Both the position numbers and the translations under genes were made by a program. A DNA stretch of 64,000 bases, from contig CM059971.1 of assembly GCA_030490835.1 (NCBI GenBank), positions 54,546,012-54,610,011 of the forward strand, in the 5' to 3' direction. Below the pieces are notes generated by a model, which did not search any database, was not told where the DNA came from, and saw only the letters and a list, made by a program, of their open reading frames with translations. The DNA comes from Annona cherimola (Eukaryota; Streptophyta; Magnoliopsida; Magnoliales; Annonaceae). Positions within the stretch are counted from its first letter, which is position 1, and every line of letters begins with the position of its first letter. Positions 36,000-46,896 of this stretch are shown one piece after another.

Positions 36000-37642
36000 T
36001 GTTGGAAATATGTGGAAAACTAACTAAATCTATGTTTTGATGATTAACAAATCAATTTGAGTAAGTCTTGGCTACTAACAAGTTTGTGGAAATGTTTAAG
36101 GAATAATCATTTGAAGAAAATCAAGTATAGAAGCCAAGTCGTATCCCAAGTCGACTCCAAGATCGACTTCAAATGTGCAGAACTGTCCAGAGTTGAAAAC
36201 GGAAGACAGGAAGGTGAAGTCGCAGGCCAAGTCGACTCCACTTGCGACTTGGGTAGCCAAGTCGCAAACGAAGTCGACCTCACCATCGACTTCAGTCGAG
36301 CAAAACCTTCCAGAGTCGACGTTCAGAACACAACGTGCCGAAGTCGCACCCCAAGTCGACTCCATGTGCGACTTGAGGTGAAGTCGCAGCCGAAGTCGAC
36401 TCAGACATTGACTTCGCTCAGGCAGACGGAAAACTTCAAATGACAAGTTCTGGATTACTTGATTTCAAGCCAAACTAAATGAAGATGAAGATCAAGGCAA
36501 CATAGATACTCAAGCTGCAACATTTGAAGACAAATCCAAGTACAAGCAAGAACCATAAACTCAATCATTCAAATCAAGAAGATATCTAAGATTACATGAG
36601 TCAAGATTCAAGATGAATCAAAGTCAAGATTTTCAAGATTCACAAATGTTCAAGAACATCATGACAGTGAAGTCGCAAGGCCAAGTCGACCCCATCTGAG
36701 ACTTGAGTGAAGTCGCAAAGCCAAGTCGACTTCATGATCGACTTCAGAACGGGCGAAACCTTCCAGCGTTGAAACTGAAGACCGAAGTTCGCGAAGTCGC
36801 ACCCGAAGTCGACTTCATCTGCGACTTGGGCGAAGTCGCACCCGAAGTCGACTCCACCTGCGACTTGGGTCGCAACGGTCGGATTTTATTCGAACGTTGG
36901 CGCATTAAATGCACGCCACCAACCCTCTAACATTCGGATTCCCTCCAAAATTATAAAAGGGAGTTATTGTAGACGAGGGAAGTAGCTGAGAAACATTAAG
37001 TGTGCTTAACTACCATCTTCAAGAGCTTTAAAGAGATCAAGCAAATCAAAGAGGAAGAACTTTGTTTCAAACTACAAGAGCTACATTTCAAAATCTTCAA
37101 AGCCATTACTACAAGTTCTTCTCTGCGCCAAACTGCTTCTACACAACTGTAAAGTGTAGTTCTTTTATTGTTTCATTTGTTTGTATTGAACTTTATTTAG
37201 TTTGAGGAACTAAGATCAAGTGTAAGCAAAGTAGTGTGTGATTGGAGTGTAACTCATCACCTACTTGTGCTGTGTTTTGTTAATGCCCCCTAGAGCTGGA
37301 ATCTAGAAGAGAGCAAGAGGCTCTGGTTGTATATGCCCCCTAGAGCTAGAATCTAGAAGAGAGTGGAGACTCTAAGTTGTATTCGCGGAATACAATAGTG
37401 GAACCCAAGTCACAAGGAGTGTGAGCTTGGAAGAGTGGAGTAGGGAGGTTGCCCGAACCACTATAAAAACCTTGCCTGCTTGATTTATATTTCTGCTCTC
37501 TACATTATCTTGCTTTCCATTTAGTTTCTTCATTAAGGGGACTAGATTAATCCGGGGTAAAGTTTCTGTTTAAGTTGTAAATTTTTAATTACCTAATTCA
37601 CCCCTCCCCTCTTGGGTTTTGCCATCAGTTCGGGACCCAACA
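36000..37642 (+). repeat. 5' LTR of element B, 1643 bp
   Basis: TGTTGG...CCAACA. It holds ten GTCGAC sites in two arrays (36148-36400 and 36686-36850) and a TATA box TATAAAAG (36952-36959). Two VNTR copies (~37285-37375) precede the conserved terminal block. The palindrome before the TATA box carries CpG changes relative to the 3' LTR. Confidence 0.95.
36130..36959 (+). promoter_or_regulatory. Promoter region of element B 5' LTR: GTCGAC arrays, palindrome, TATA
   Basis: The distal array (36130-36420) has six GTCGAC and the proximal array (36665-36870) has four, interleaved with AAGTCGCA and TGCGACTT arms that could form hairpins. Then follow CGAACGTTGGCGCATTAAATG and TATAAAAG. Spacing from the last GTCGAC to TATA is about 105 bp. 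Promoter function is inferred. Confidence 0.65.
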
Positions 37643-37644
37643 AG

Positions 37645-37656
37645 TGGTATCAGAGC
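37645..37656 (+). promoter_or_regulatory. Primer-binding site of element B
   Basis: TGGTATCAGAGC, two bases after the LTR, complementary to initiator methionine tRNA. Confidence 0.95.
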
Positions 37657-37690
37657 AGGTCTTTGAATTGAATCAAAGAGATCCATTATC

Positions 37691-39523
37691 ATGGCATCCC
37701 AATCTACTTCCGTTCCCGCTTTTGCCGAGGGCCAATCTTTTACAAGGCCACCATTGTTTGATGGGAACAACTTTGGCTATTGGAAGCTTCGTATGAAGCA
37801 ACTCATCATGGCTACCGATATGGATTCTTGGATTGCTATCCAAGATGGTGTAACTTTGCCAATTGATGAAAGAGCTTCCAAATGGACCGAAGAGGAAGTA
37901 AGAACCGTCAAGAGCAATGCTAAGGCTATGAACTCTTTATTTTGTGCTCTTACGGCTTCGGAATATGATAGAGTATCATCTTGCCTAACCGCCAAGGAGA
38001 TATGGGATACTCTAACATCCATTTATGAAGGAACCTCTCAAGTCCAAGGGACTAGGAGAAATATCTTGATAGGAGAATTGGAAAGTTTTAGAATGCTAGA
38101 CACAGAAAATATTTCTGAAATGTTTGCTAGATTTTCTAAGATTACTAATGCTCTAAAAGGTCTTGGAAAGGCTATTTCTGAATCCGAACAGGTTATGAAG
38201 ATATTGAGAGCTCTACCGGATTCATGGACTCCAAAGATAACGGCAATTGAAGAAGCCAAAGACCTAAACACTTTGAAGCTAGAAGATCTTATTAGCTCAT
38301 TAATGTCACATGAGCTAATTAGGAGAAGAAACGAAGATAATCACAAAGGGAAGAGAACCATTGCACTCAAGGCCACTCACAATTCAGATGGATCCACCTC
38401 TTCATCTCACAACGATGATGAAGACATTGCTCTTCTCACTCGCAAATTCCGGAAATTTGTGAGAAAAGAAAAGAAAAAGGAGGTTACAAAATGCTACCGA
38501 TGCGGGGGCGTAGGACATATGCAAACTCAATGTCCTACACCGGAAGAAAAACCAAAGGATTATCAAGAGAGGAGAGAAGGACATGAAAGAAGAAAGTATC
38601 AAAAGCCTAAGGGAAGAGGCATGTATGTCAATGAAGAGACTTCATCAACAAGTAGCTCTTCAACCGACAACAACGATGCAGCAAATTGCGCAAGAATATG
38701 CTGCATGGCACGGATCGAACAAGAAGAAGACTTGTTATGCCTAAACACAACTGAAGTTTTGGAAGAACAATCCACCTCAACCAAATGTACAAGCAATGAT
38801 GAGGTAACTTCCAAACCTTGCTATTCTCAATCAAGTTATTCTTCTTTTCATGATTGCCTCAAATGTGCTGAATTAGAAGAACTACAAATTGCCTATGATT
38901 CATTATATGAGGAAATTAAAAGGCTAGGAAACAAGTTGTCATTGAAGAGACAACAGTGCAACTTTGTTATTGTTGAAAATGGAAAACTAGCTGAAAAATC
39001 AGCAAAACTGAAAGAAGACAATGAATCACTATTGAAAGAGGCAGAAAAATTGAGAAATAAGAACAAATCATTAAATGAATCATTAGCAAAGTTCTCTAAT
39101 CCAGGAGAAAGTGTAAAGATGTTTCTGAACATGACCTCCCAAACAAACAAAAGAGGTCTTGGATACAATACATTTGAGCAAGGAGAAAGTGGCAAATCAA
39201 AAGTGCCTACACTTGGGAAATATCAAACCAAAATTGCACCTATATACAAGCCACAAAGGAGAAATGTTATGTGGACTAGAAGGCCAACATTTGAACCAAA
39301 ATATACTTGGAGGCCTACTCCTAGATTACCAATGGCTTGCAATTTTTGCAACAAAATGGGTCATAGAGTTTATAAGTGTAACTTTAAGAGATTATTTGAC
39401 CATGGTGCTAAATTAGTTTGGGTTCCAAGAAACACAAGATTTGGGCTTTCTAAGACAGAGCAACAAAGGTTGAATAATATTACTAACCCAAATGGACCCA
39501 TAAAATGGGTACCAAAGAGATAA
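37691..39523 (+). CDS. gag: Gag of element B, intact
   Basis: This 610-residue frame starts MASQSTSVPAFAEGQSF, 35 bp after the PBS. The N-terminal copia Gag domain (FDGNNFGYWKLRMK, ~25-40) mediates particle assembly. A CCHC knuckle at C268-C281 (CYRCGGVGHMQTQC) is followed by a Ser/Thr-rich acidic linker and a Lys/Glu-rich coiled-coil-like stretch (~400-470). A second knuckle, CNFCNKMGHRVYKC, spans C550-C563. Compared with A it lacks 13 residues before the first knuckle and has a small insertion after it. It is the only uninterrupted gag of the three elements and could supply particles in trans. Two knuckles about 280 residues apart is an unusual layout. Confidence 0.93.
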   Translation: MASQSTSVPAFAEGQSFTRPPLFDGNNFGYWKLRMKQLIMATDMDSWIAIQDGVTLPIDERASKWTEEEVRTVKSNAKAMNSLFCALTASEYDRVSSCLTAKEIWDTLTSIYEGTSQVQGTRRNILIGELESFRMLDTENISEMFARFSKITNALKGLGKAISESEQVMKILRALPDSWTPKITAIEEAKDLNTLKLEDLISSLMSHELIRRRNEDNHKGKRTIALKATHNSDGSTSSSHNDDEDIALLTRKFRKFVRKEKKKEVTKCYRCGGVGHMQTQCPTPEEKPKDYQERREGHERRKYQKPKGRGMYVNEETSSTSSSSTDNNDAANCARICCMARIEQEEDLLCLNTTEVLEEQSTSTKCTSNDEVTSKPCYSQSSYSSFHDCLKCAELEELQIAYDSLYEEIKRLGNKLSLKRQQCNFVIVENGKLAEKSAKLKEDNESLLKEAEKLRNKNKSLNESLAKFSNPGESVKMFLNMTSQTNKRGLGYNTFEQGESGKSKVPTLGKYQTKIAPIYKPQRRNVMWTRRPTFEPKYTWRPTPRLPMACNFCNKMGHRVYKCNFKRLFDHGAKLVWVPRNTRFGLSKTEQQRLNNITNPNGPIKWVPKR

Positions 39524-39550
39524 GAATTATTTGTTTATTTTTCAGATTTG
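39500..39550 (+). other. gag-pol junction of element B
   Basis: Gag stops with TAA at 39521-39523. The pol frame is offset by +1 and already open upstream of that stop. TTGTTTATTTTTCAG (39531-39545) is conserved with A and C and resembles a splice acceptor. The mechanism joining the frames is not determined by sequence alone. Confidence 0.5.
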
Positions 39551-42500
39551 TTTAAAGGCAAAGGCAAACAATGTATGGTTCATGGATAGTGGTTGTTCAA
39601 GGCACATGACCGGAGAAAGGAGTTTATTCCATAAACTTAAGCCTTGCAACGATGGAACGGTTGCCTTTGGAAATAATGAGAAAGGTAAAATAAAAGGTAA
39701 AGGAAATATTTATAGTATCTCAAATGCATGCATTGAGGATGTTTTGTTTGTTGAAGGACTCAAGATAACTTAATGAGCATTAGCCAATTATGTGATAAAG
39801 GATATAAAGTTGTGTTTGAATCATCTATATGTAATGTATTTGATGGAGAACATATCATGTTTAGCGGAAAAAGACATGGAAATGTATATTTGGTTTCACT
39901 TGATGAACTAGATGGTCAATGTCTAATGGCCATTGATAATGATCCATGGGTTTGGCATAAAAGGCTTGGACACATAAACATGAGAAATATAAAAACTCTA
40001 TGGAAAAAGAGTTTGGTAGAAGGCTTGCCTAAGTTGAAATATGACAAAGACAAGATTTGTAAGGCATGTCAATTATCAAAACAACCCAAGATGCCTTTCT
40101 CTACCAAAAAGGAAATTTCCACCACTAGGCCACTTGAATTGCTACACATGGATCTATATGGGCCATCCGACATTTTAACCATTGGTGGAAAGAAATATGT
40201 ATTTGTAATTGTTGATGACTTTTCAAGATTCACATGGATAATTCTTTTAGCTAGCAAAGATGAAGCCTTCTCTATGTTTTCAACTTTTGTAAACTTGGTG
40301 GAAAATGAAAAACAAAATACCATTTTGTGTATAAGGAGTGACCATGGTGGTGAATTTGAGAACAAACGATTCACAGAATTATGTAATGAAAAAGGAATTC
40401 ATCACACATTTTCTGCACCAAGGACTCCACAACAAAATGGAGTAGTTGAAAGGAAAAACAGAACTATACAAGAGATCGCTAGAACAATGCTAAATGAAAG
40501 CAAATTATCCAAGAAATTTTGGGGTGAAGCTGTAAATACAGCTTGTCATGTGTTGAATCGAGTTACCATTAGAGCAATCTTGAAAAAGACCCCATACGAG
40601 CTATGGAAAGGAAGGAAACCAAACATATCTTATTTTCATGCTTTTGGATGCACATGCTATGTTTTGAACAATGGAAAAACCAACTTGGGAAAACTTGATG
40701 CTAAAAGTGATGAAGCTATATTCCTTGGTTACTCATCAAATAGCAAAGCATATAGAGTTTTCAATAAACGAAACCAAATTGTAGAAGAATCAATACATGT
40801 TGTCTTTGATGAGACTAACCCTTGTTTTAAAAGAAAAGATGATTTAAGTGATGCAGATGATATAACAAGCAATCTTGAAAAATTGCATATGGAAAAGCAA
40901 GAAGAATCCATGGAGGAAAGGGTAAGTGAAGGTAACAATTCCTATAAACCTCCAACTGATTTAAAATTCAATCATGCACAACCAATTGAGCAAGTTATAG
41001 GAAATGTGTATGAAGGTGTAAAAACTAGAAGGTCAAAGCAAAATGTGTGTGGACAATATGCTTTTGTATCCAAGATTGAACCTTCTAATATTGAACAAGC
41101 TCTTGATGATGAAAACTGGATTATAGCAATGCAAGAAGAGCTAAATCAATTTGAAAGAAATAAGGTTTGGCACCTTGTTCCTAGACCAAATGATTGTACT
41201 ATTATTGGCACCAAGTGGGTCTTTAGGAACAAATTAGATGAAAGTGGACTAGTAGTGAGAAATAAAGCTAGACTTGTGGCAAAAGGATACTCACAAGAAA
41301 AAGAATAGATTTTGAAGAATCCTATGCTCCAGTTGCTAGATTGGAAGCAATTCGTATCTTACTAGCTTTTGCATCTCACATGAACTTTAAATTGTTTCAA
41401 ATGGATGTTAAAAGTGCATTCCTGAATGGTTATATAAATGAAGAGGTGTATGTAGAACAACCACCAGGATTTGAGGAAAAAGATCAATCTAAATTTGTAT
41501 ATAAGCTAACCAAAGCATATATGGATTAAAACAAGCTCCAAGAGCTTGGTATGAAAGACTAAGCAAATTTCTGATTGATCATGATTTTCAAAAGGGAAAG
41601 GTAGACACCACCTTGTTTATCAAGTACAATGGAAAGGATATATTAATTATTCAAATTTATGTTGATGATATTATTTTTGGTGCTACTAATGAAGCTCTTT
41701 GTCAAGAATTTTCTGAGCTTATGCAGAAAGAATTTGAGATGAGCATGATGGGAGAACTCAATTTCTTCCTTGGACTGCAAATCAAGCAATTAAATGAAGG
41801 AATTTTCATTAACCAGTCTAAGTATATCAAAGAAATGCTCAAGAAGTTTGGCATGGAGAACAGCAAAGGAGCAAACACCCCTATGAGCTCAACGATCAAA
41901 ATGGACAAAGATGAAAAAGGAAAAGTAGTTGACTTAAGATTGTATAGAAGCATGATAGGTTCCTTATTGTATTTAACTGCTTCCAGGCCAGATATTTTGT
42001 TTAGTGTGTGTATGTGCTCTAGATTTCAATCATGCCCAAAAGAATCACACTTGGTAGCTGTTAAAAGAATTTTTAGATACCTAGTAGACACTACCAATTT
42101 AGGATTATGGTATTCAAAGGGCTCTAATTTTGATCTAATTGGCTACTCGGATGCGGATTTTGCCGGTTACAAAGTAGATAGAAAAAGCACTAGTGGAACA
42201 TGTCAGTTTCTTGGAAGCATATTAGTTTCATGGTTTTCAAGAAAACAAACTAGTGTTGCTCTATCTACGGCGGAAGCCGAATACATTGCCGCCGGGAGCT
42301 GTTGTGCCCAATTACTTTGGATGAAACAGCAACTTAGGGACTATGGCATGGATTTTAAAGATATACCTATCAAATGTGATAATACTAGTGTCATATGCCT
42401 AACCAAGAATCCAGTCTTGCATTCTAGGACCAAACATATAGACCTTAGACATCATTTCATTAGAGAACATGTAGAAAATCATGACATATGTTTGGTATAT

Positions 42501-42602
42501 GTAAGAACCGAGGATCAAGTTGCAGATATATTAACTAAGCCCTTAGCAAAAGAAGCATTTTATAAGATTAGAAATGACATGGGAATGCTTGAATTCACTT
42601 AA
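39531..42602 (+). pseudogene. pol: Pol of element B, three 1-nt deletions
   Basis: Domain order is as in A: protease DSG near the start, integrase, RT with YVDD, and RNase H. Three frame changes, each one base short of A and C, fall near 39764-39771 (after VEGLK), 41296-41304 (in SQE...GIDFEE) and 41516-41522 (in TKALYGL). The total span is exactly three bases less than the intact pol of A. No other break was seen. Each lies in or beside a short homopolymer or repeat, so assembly error is possible. As written, RT and RNase H cannot be translated in phase with protease and integrase. Confidence 0.92.
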
Positions 42603-42984
42603 AGCATAAGTTGAGGGGGAGCACCCATTTAGGGGGAGCAAACCCACTTGTCTCTTTACCCTCTAACTTTTTGATTTATTGACAAAAAGGGGGAGAAGAG
42701 TGGATTTGAGTCCAAAGGGGGAGAAGAAAAGGATTTGATCCTCATGAGTATGCTTAAGGAGACAAGTAGGATTTAAGAAGAATAAAGAAGAGTAAAATTT
42801 GAGTATAAGTTTTTTATGATTAAGAGAGAGAAAGATTTAAAGGGGAGAAGTGTAGGATAAGTATATGCTTCAATGAATGCTTGCATGAGTATAAGAATGA
42901 TTTCATAATGCAATATGAGCATATTTATTTAAATGAAAGGTATCCGCTCAAATCGGTTTTGTCAATCATCAAAAAGGGGGAGAT
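42603..42984 (+). promoter_or_regulatory. Element B 3' untranslated region with multiple polypurine tracts
   Basis: GGGGGAG-type tracts occur near 42613, 42633, 42688, 42715 and at 42971-42984 (AAAAAGGGGGAGAT), the last abutting the 3' LTR and acting as the plus-strand primer site. Repeated tracts here are a known Sirevirus feature. The segment does not encode ORF3. Confidence 0.85.
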
Positions 42985-44627
42985 TGTTGGAAATATGTGG
43001 AAAACTAACTAAATCTATGTTTTGATGATTAACAAATCAATTTGAGTAAGTCTTGGCTACTAACAAGTTTGTGGAAATGTTTAAGGAATAATCATTTGAA
43101 GAAATTCAAGTATAGAAGCCAAGTCGTATCCCAAGTCGACTCCAAGATCGACTTCAAATGTGCAGAACTGTCCAGAGTTGAAAACGGAAGACAGGAAGGT
43201 GAAGTCGCAGGCCAAGTCGACTCCACTTGCGACTTGGGTAGCCAAGTCGCAAACGAAGTCGACCTCACCATCGACTTCAGTCGAGCAAAACCTTCCAGAG
43301 TCGACGTTCAGAACACAACGTGCCGAAGTCGCACCCCAAGTCGACTCCATGTGCGACTTGAGGTGAAGTCGCAGCCGAAGTCGACTCAGACATCGACTTC
43401 GCTCAGGCAGACGGAAAACTTCAAATGACAAGTTCTGGATTACTTGATTTCAAGCCAAACTAAATGAAGATGAAGATCAAGGCAACATAGATACTCAAGC
43501 TGAAACATTTGAAGACAAATCCAAGTACAAGCAAGAAGCATAAACTCAATCATTCAAATCAAGAAGATATCTAAGATTACATGAGTCAAGATTCAAGATG
43601 AATCAAAGTCAAGATTTTCAAGATTCACAAATGTTCAAGAACATCATGACAGTGAAGTCGCAAGGCCAAGTCGACCCCATCTGAGACTTGAGTGAAGTCG
43701 CAAAGCCAAGTCGACTTCATGATCGACTTCAGAACGGGCGAAACCTTCCAGCGTTGAAACTGAAGACCGAAGTTCGCGAAGTCGCACCCGAAGTCGACTT
43801 CATCTGCGACTTGGGCGAAGTCGCACCCGAAGTCGACTCCACCTGCGACTTGGGTCGCAACGGTCGGATTTTATTCGAACGTTGGCGCATTAAATGCGCA
43901 CCACCAACCCTCTAACGTTCGGATTCCCTCCAAAATTATAAAAGGGAGTTATTGTAGACGAGGGAAGTAGCTGAGAAACATTAAGTGTGCTTAACTACCA
44001 TCTTCAAGAGCTTTAAAGAGATCAAGCAAATCAAAGAGGAAGAACTTTGCTTCAAACTACAAGAGCTACATTTCAAAATCTTCAAAGCCATTACTACAAG
44101 TTCTTCTCTGCGCCAAACTGCTTCTACACAACTGTAAAGTGTAGTTCTTTTATTGTTTCATTTGTTTGTATTGAACTTTATTTAGTTTGAGGAACTAAGA
44201 TCAAGTGTAAGCAAAGTAGTGTGTGATTGGAGTGTAACTCATCACCTACTTGTGCTGTGTTTTGTTAATGCCCCCTAGAGCTGGAATCTAGAAGAGAGCA
44301 AGAGGCTCTGGTTGTATATGCCCCATAGAGCTAGAATCTAGAAGAGAGTGGAGACTCTAAGTTGTATTCGCGGAATACAATAGTGGAACCCAAGTCACAA
44401 GGAGTGTGAGCTTGGAAGAGTGGAGTAGGGAGGTTGCCCGAACCACTATAAAAACCTTGCCTGCTTGATTTATATTTCTGCTCTCTACATTATCTTGCTT
44501 TCCATTTAGTTTCTTCATTAAGGGGACTAGATTAATCCGGGGTAAAGTTTCTGTTTAAGTTGTAAATTTTTAATTACCCAATTCACCCCTCCCCTCTTGG
44601 GTTTTGCCATCAGTTCGGGACCCAACA
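42985..44627 (+). repeat. 3' LTR of element B, 1643 bp
   Basis: Same organisation as the 5' LTR, with ten GTCGAC sites, a TATA box, two VNTR units and the terminal CCCAACA. Differences from the 5' LTR include several C/T or G/A changes at CpG. Confidence 0.95.
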
Positions 44628-44723
44628 GAATTCTGCCATTGTCAATCCATGCATCATTACGTAATTTGAATTGCATTAGGATTTGGATGGTTTGGATCAT
44701 TTAGAATTGCTGTTGGTTCATGT
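44628..44723. other. 96-bp host spacer between elements B and C
   Basis: It holds the right GAATT duplication of B (44628-44632) and the left CATGT duplication of C (44719-44723). The remainder carries TTTGGATGGTTTGGATC-type motifs, like the DNA left of B and right of C. Confidence 0.8.
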
Positions 44724-46519
44724 TGTTGGTCCCGAGTTGATGGCTAAACCCAAGAGGGGAGGGGTGAATTGGGTTCTTTAAAATTTCTTTGGTAAACTCA
44801 AAGATCTTAACCTCTTGAAAAAGTTAATCCCCTTTTTAAGCGAATGGAGAGCAAATAAAATAAAGCAGTAATAAGTAGAACACAAGATTTATAGTGGTTC
44901 GGGCAAACCTTCCCTACTCCACTCTTCCAAGCTCACACTCCGTTGTGACTTGGGTTCCACTATGTATTCCAAGAATACACTTAGAGTCACCGCTCTCTTC
45001 TAGATTCAAAGCTCTAGGGGGCATACACAACTAGAGCCACTTGCTCTCTTCTAGATTCAAAGCTCTAGGGGGCATACACAACTAGAGCCACTTGCTCTCT
45101 TCTAGATTCAAAGCTCTAGGGGGCATACACAACTAGAGTCACTTGCTCTCTTCTAGATTCAAAGCTCTAGGGGGCATATACAATCACTTTCACAAGTAGG
45201 TGATGAGTCTCACTCCAATCACACCCTACTTTGCATACACTTGATCTTAGCTACTCAAGCTAAATCAAGATTTATACAACCAAATAAAGAAATGAATAAA
45301 AACTACACTTTACAGATTTGTGTAGGCAGTTTTGAGCTCGAGGAAGAAGTCAAAAATAGCTTGAATGATGATTGTTGAAGCAACTTGCAGTTTGAAGCTC
45401 TTTCTTCCTTTGAAACACTCAATTATGGAGAAAACGTATTTGAAAGTCTTTCTTGCACTTCTTTTCTCTCTTTGATCTTTAGAGTAGTGTCTCTTGTTGT
45501 TCTCACGTTCATTTGAATGTCCTTTTATAGATTGAGGAAAATATGAACGTTGTAGAAGTAGTTGGCGTGCAATAAATGAACTCCAACGGTCAAAAATTTG
45601 ACCGTTATACTCCAAGTCGAAGATGAAGTCGACTTGGCCTGCGACTTGGCTTCCAAGTCGTACATGGAGTCGACTTGGCCTGCGACTTGGGTTCTTCAGA
45701 AACTCAAGTCTGAGACTTGGGTCGACTTGGCTTTCAGACTTCAACTCAAGTCGATCCTGAAGTCGACTTGGGTTGCGACTTGGCTTGGTCTATTGCAGAA
45801 ACGCCTTGATCTTCTTGAAATGTCTTGAGTCTTGCAAACCATTTGAAAACTTTGAGTTCTTGCACAATTTATGTATGTTCCTTGCTTTGCTTTGGACTCA
45901 CTTGGTCTTCATGACTTGGATTTTACTTCATTTGGAAGCTAGCTTGAAGATTCGCTTTGAGCTTGATAGACTTGATTTGAATGTAGAACATGATTCTTAA
46001 CTTTGAAATTGACTCATTTGTTTTTCATCTTGATTCCTTGGACTTGAGTGATAAATCCTCTTAAATATCTTGAAAACTGCATCTTTGAAAGTTTGAACAT
46101 CTCAAGTCGTGGATGGAGTCGACCTGGCCTGCGACTTCACCCAAGTCGCACCTGGAGTCGACTTCGTTTGCGACTTCGTTATGTTCGTTTCCACTTTTCA
46201 GCTCTGGATACTCTAAGTCGATGCTGGAGTCGACTTCGTCTGCGACTTGACTTCCCAAGTCGCAAGTGGAGTCGACTTGACCTGCGACTTCACCTGTTGC
46301 CTTTTGGGATTCATTCTCAAGTCGATATTTGAGTCGACTTTGGGATCGACTTCACCCAAGTCGAAGTCCAAGTCGACTTGGAGATCGACTTGACTTCTTT
46401 GCTTTCCTTAAACATTTGTCAAACATGTTAGTACTCTTTATATACTCAAATAAGTTCTTGTTAATCATCAAAACTCAGGCTTTGGTCAATTTAGATTATT
46501 TTGAACATTGTTTCCAACA
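44724..46519 (-). repeat. 3' LTR of element C, 1796 bp
   Basis: TGTTGG...CCAACA. It holds ten GTCGAC sites in two arrays (46400-46105 and 45775-45610 on the plus strand) and TATAAAAG (complement of 45522-45529). A four-copy ~51-bp VNTR lies at 44980-45180. The terminal block matches the other elements. Confidence 0.95.
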
Positions 46520-46533
46520 ATCTCCCCCTTTTT
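46520..46533 (-). promoter_or_regulatory. Polypurine tract of element C
   Basis: The complement is AAAAAGGGGGAGAT next to the 3' LTR. A second tract lies at about 46880 (CTCCCCC on the plus strand), right after the ORF3 stop. Confidence 0.9.
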
Positions 46534-46896
46534 GATGATTGACAAAACTTCATTTGAGTTGATACCTATCAAAAATTTCAAACATATTCATTTGAGAAAA
46601 CAGAGCATATAGGTATCGTTGAACATATAATTTAGAGTTTTGAGAACATTTAATCATTTTGGCATAGAGTATGCTTGAATATCTTACAAGCCATATATTA
46701 AGTATTAATCATTGATCAAATATATCATTCATTCAACTCTGTATCAATCATATATAAACCAATTATCATATCAAACATAAGTTTCATTACAGAATACAAT
46801 GAAGCATAAATGAAACTATCCTAGATACAAACTACCCAACCCAAAAATAAAAAACACTCAAATCTTCTAACCTGTCTTCCTCCCCCTTTTTGTCAA
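46534..46896 (-). other. Element C 3' untranslated region
   Basis: AT-rich, non-coding sequence between the ORF3 stop and the polypurine tract; no gene seen. It resembles the corresponding stretch of the old Sirevirus at 31620-32040. Confidence 0.6.

Larger units (their letters stand above)
36000..44627 (+). mobile_element. Sirevirus-type Ty1/copia retrotransposon B, complete, 8.6 kb
   Basis: Perfect 5-bp duplication GAATT (35995-35999 and 44628-44632). LTRs are equal in length (1643 bp) and differ at about ten positions by eye. Order is LTR, PBS, gag, pol, polypurine tracts, LTR. Gag is intact; pol carries three single-base deletions. There is no ORF3 (383 bp between pol and the 3' LTR). 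It belongs to the same family as A, in a different subgroup. Confidence 0.95.

Noticed and set aside
36057..36443. Open frames of 60-145 codons inside the Sirevirus LTRs, repeated in each copy
   Set aside because: They arise from stop-poor array sequence (AAGTCGAC units encode KST/EVD-type repeats in several frames and both strands) and change with LTR divergence.
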